Below are positions 6,094 through 7,029 of a stretch of DNA of 7,029 nucleotides, piece after piece. The DNA is from Candidatus Melainabacteria bacterium GWA2_34_9 (GTDB lineage Bacteria > Cyanobacteriota > Vampirovibrionia > Gastranaerophilales > UBA9971), in NCBI GenBank assembly GCA_001784535.1, contig MFRJ01000127.1, positions 1 through 7,029 on the forward strand, in the 5' to 3' direction. Below the pieces are notes generated by a model. It did not search any database. It saw only the letters and a list, made by a program, of their open reading frames with translations, and was not told where the DNA came from. Each line of letters begins with the position of its first letter. Within the stretch, counting starts at the first letter, position 1. A program made the position numbers and the translations under genes.

Positions 6094-6101
6094 ATTCTAC
6101 C
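6094..6101 (-). promoter_or_regulatory. Candidate extended -10 element of lysS
   Basis: On the minus strand TGG precedes TAGAAT (6099-6094), matching an extended -10 (TG-N-TAGAAT) about 40 nt before the lysS start. The -35 region is poor. A second TAGAAT lies at 6081-6076. The assignment is tentative. Confidence 0.3.
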
Positions 6102-6268
6102 ACCAAAAAAACTTAAGACTAAATTTTTCCAATAGGCTTAGTTTTGTTGGGCAATAAATAAACTCAATGTTGTAATTTACTGAAAAATTTAAACATTGTA
6201 GTATTTAATTTGACTTAAACAGTTATATCAATTTCAAAAATACGAGAAATAGGAAATAAAAATATAAA

Positions 6269-6306
6269 GGGCGAGCGAGGCGACGAAGTCGCAGGAAAGC
6301 GAGCCC
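6269..6306. repeat. GC-rich hairpin-forming repeat in the lysS/hlyD spacer
   Basis: A 38-nt GC-rich block sits in very AT-rich surroundings. Its ends GGGC (6269-6272) and GCCC (6303-6306) can pair, and inside GCGAC (6280-6284) pairs with GTCGC (6288-6292) around GAA. The purine-rich GAGCGAGG-type text with an inner GACGAAGTC resembles dispersed intergenic repeats seen in many bacterial genomes, but copy number cannot be tested here. Confidence 0.6.
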
Positions 6307-6321
6307 AAAAACTAACTCTAG

Positions 6322-6343
6322 CCCCCTCCCTTAAGGGAGGGGG
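6322..6343. repeat. Perfect 22-bp palindrome (C-rich arm, TTAA centre, G-rich arm)
   Basis: CCCCCTCCC (6322-6330), TTAA, GGGAGGGGG (6335-6343) form an exact palindrome. It cannot be coding in any useful frame and has no T-run, so it is not a standard terminator. Together with the G-rich extension to 6354 it looks like a dispersed intergenic repeat unit. Confidence 0.8.
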
Positions 6344-6354
6344 TTGGGGGTGGG
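6335..6354 (+). promoter_or_regulatory. G-quadruplex-type motif just before the hlyD-like start
   Basis: Four G-tracts with very short spacers run GGG-A-GGGGG-TT-GGGGG-T-GGG on the plus strand, ending 10 nt before the ATG at 6365. Loops of one or two bases favour stable quadruplexes, although the C-rich palindromic arm upstream can compete for the same bases. Any effect on transcription or translation of the downstream gene is inference. Confidence 0.55.
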
Positions 6355-6364
6355 TGTCAAATAA

Positions 6365-7029
6365 ATGATTTATTTAATAAAAATTATGAATAAAAAACAA
6401 AAAATAATTTCTATAACCTCAGCAGTTTTATTAATTCTGTTTATATTGTGGTTCATTTTTGATGGGGTTCCTGTTGAGGCTTACAAAATTGCTCCGCAGG
6501 ATGCAATAAAAGGCGTAACTGTCACAGGAACTGTAAAATCAAGAGAAGATACCCTTGTTGCTTCTAGCATAATAGGAAATATTGATAAATTTTATGTAAA
6601 AGAAGGGGATTATGTAAAGGCAGGACAGTTAATAGCTACATTGGTCAGAACAGAACAAATCGGAGATGTTGAGTCTGCTCTTGGAAGATTTGATACGGCA
6701 TATTGGGAGCTTGAAGATCTTCTTACAGAACCAAGGCAACAGGAAGTAGAAATAGCGAAGGTCGAAGTAAGTAAGACAAAACAAAAATTTTCAATTTTGC
6801 AGTTTACTATTCGCAAAACCAAGCTTGATCTTCAGGATGCAAAAATTGATGAAGAAAGATATGAAAATCTTGAAGAAGCAGGCGCAGTAAGTAAAAGAGA
6901 ATTAGAACAAAAAACTTTAAAAAGAAAAGAACTGGAAAACACATTAGGAGAAACTCAAGAACAAATTGATGTGTCGCTGGATGAAATAAAACAGGCAAAG
7001 GAAAAATTAAGTCTTACAATTCAAAAAAT
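6365..7029 (+). CDS. HlyD-family periplasmic adaptor / membrane fusion protein (5' partial gene)
   Basis: The first 221 codons are present and the gene continues past the window. A short basic N-terminus is followed by one membrane helix (about 14-32, IISITSAVLLILFILWFIF). A beta-rich half-lipoyl segment follows (about 50-93), with VTGTVKSREDTLVASSIIGN, the typical VKEGDYVKAGQLIATL hairpin, and then a long charged alpha-helical coiled coil (about 100 onward). EEAGAVSKRELEQKT (170-184) matches the region near the hairpin tip of such adaptors. Proteins of this type bridge an inner-membrane ABC, RND or MFS transporter to an outer-membrane channel, so a transporter gene is expected downstream. 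ATGs at 6365 and 6386 are both in frame and neither has a convincing ribosome site; the second gives the more typical MNKKQK start. Confidence 0.88.
   Translation, partial: MIYLIKIMNKKQKIISITSAVLLILFILWFIFDGVPVEAYKIAPQDAIKGVTVTGTVKSREDTLVASSIIGNIDKFYVKEGDYVKAGQLIATLVRTEQIGDVESALGRFDTAYWELEDLLTEPRQQEVEIAKVEVSKTKQKFSILQFTIRKTKLDLQDAKIDEERYENLEEAGAVSKRELEQKTLKRKELENTLGETQEQIDVSLDEIKQAKEKLSLTIQK

Noticed and set aside
6610..6998. Two minus-strand open frames (6610-6822 and 6807-6998) inside the hlyD-like gene
   Set aside because: The plus strand carries clear adaptor motifs and a coiled coil here. The antisense frames reflect its codon bias and have no start signals.
1..7029. CRISPR array, insertion sequence, prophage or toxin-antitoxin module
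   Set aside because: No regularly spaced direct repeats, transposase or integrase motifs, tRNA-like structure, or paired small toxin-antitoxin genes were found.

Overview
This is an AT-rich, gene-dense stretch of a bacterial chromosome with genes on both strands. It holds three recognisable housekeeping genes: cobO (corrinoid adenosyltransferase), long-form hisG (first step of histidine synthesis) and lysS (lysyl-tRNA synthetase). It also holds the start of an HlyD-type membrane fusion protein and three small or unfamiliar proteins. Low GC, strong GGAGG-type ribosome sites, frequent TTG starts and a short 'FQG' segment near the N-terminus of the 352-residue protein remind me of gut Vampirovibrionia (Melainabacteria, Gastranaerophilales). 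That placement is an inference from style, not from a marker gene, and a low-GC Firmicute cannot be excluded.

Layout: the window opens with the last 55 codons of an unidentified plus-strand gene. It meets cobO (minus) tail to tail across a very strong bidirectional terminator. About 1 kb without an intact gene follows (769-1770). That gap contains what looks like a small broken gene just upstream of cobO and, near hisG, a double-hairpin palindromic repeat whose arms differ by compensatory changes. hisG (plus) stands alone and ends 4 nt from the end of an 85-residue tail-anchored membrane protein on the minus strand. Divergent from that gene is a 352-residue protein with traces of a protein-kinase-like fold. 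It converges on a minus-strand pair, lysS followed by a 127-residue membrane-anchored protein, whose ribosome site overlaps the lysS stop codon. Upstream of lysS, a 310-nt divergent spacer carries GC-rich repeats, including a perfect 22-bp palindrome running into a G-quadruplex-type motif, directly before the hlyD-like gene that runs off the window.

The genes do not form one pathway. The likely transcription units are cobO alone (or with its broken upstream neighbour), hisG alone, the 85-residue gene alone, the 352-residue gene alone, lysS plus the 127-residue gene, and the efflux or secretion adaptor heading an operon beyond the window. No CRISPR array, insertion sequence, tRNA, rRNA or recognisable defence system was seen. 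The most unusual items are the divergent kinase-like protein, the covarying palindromic repeat, the quadruplex-type repeat next to a start codon, and the gene relic upstream of cobO.
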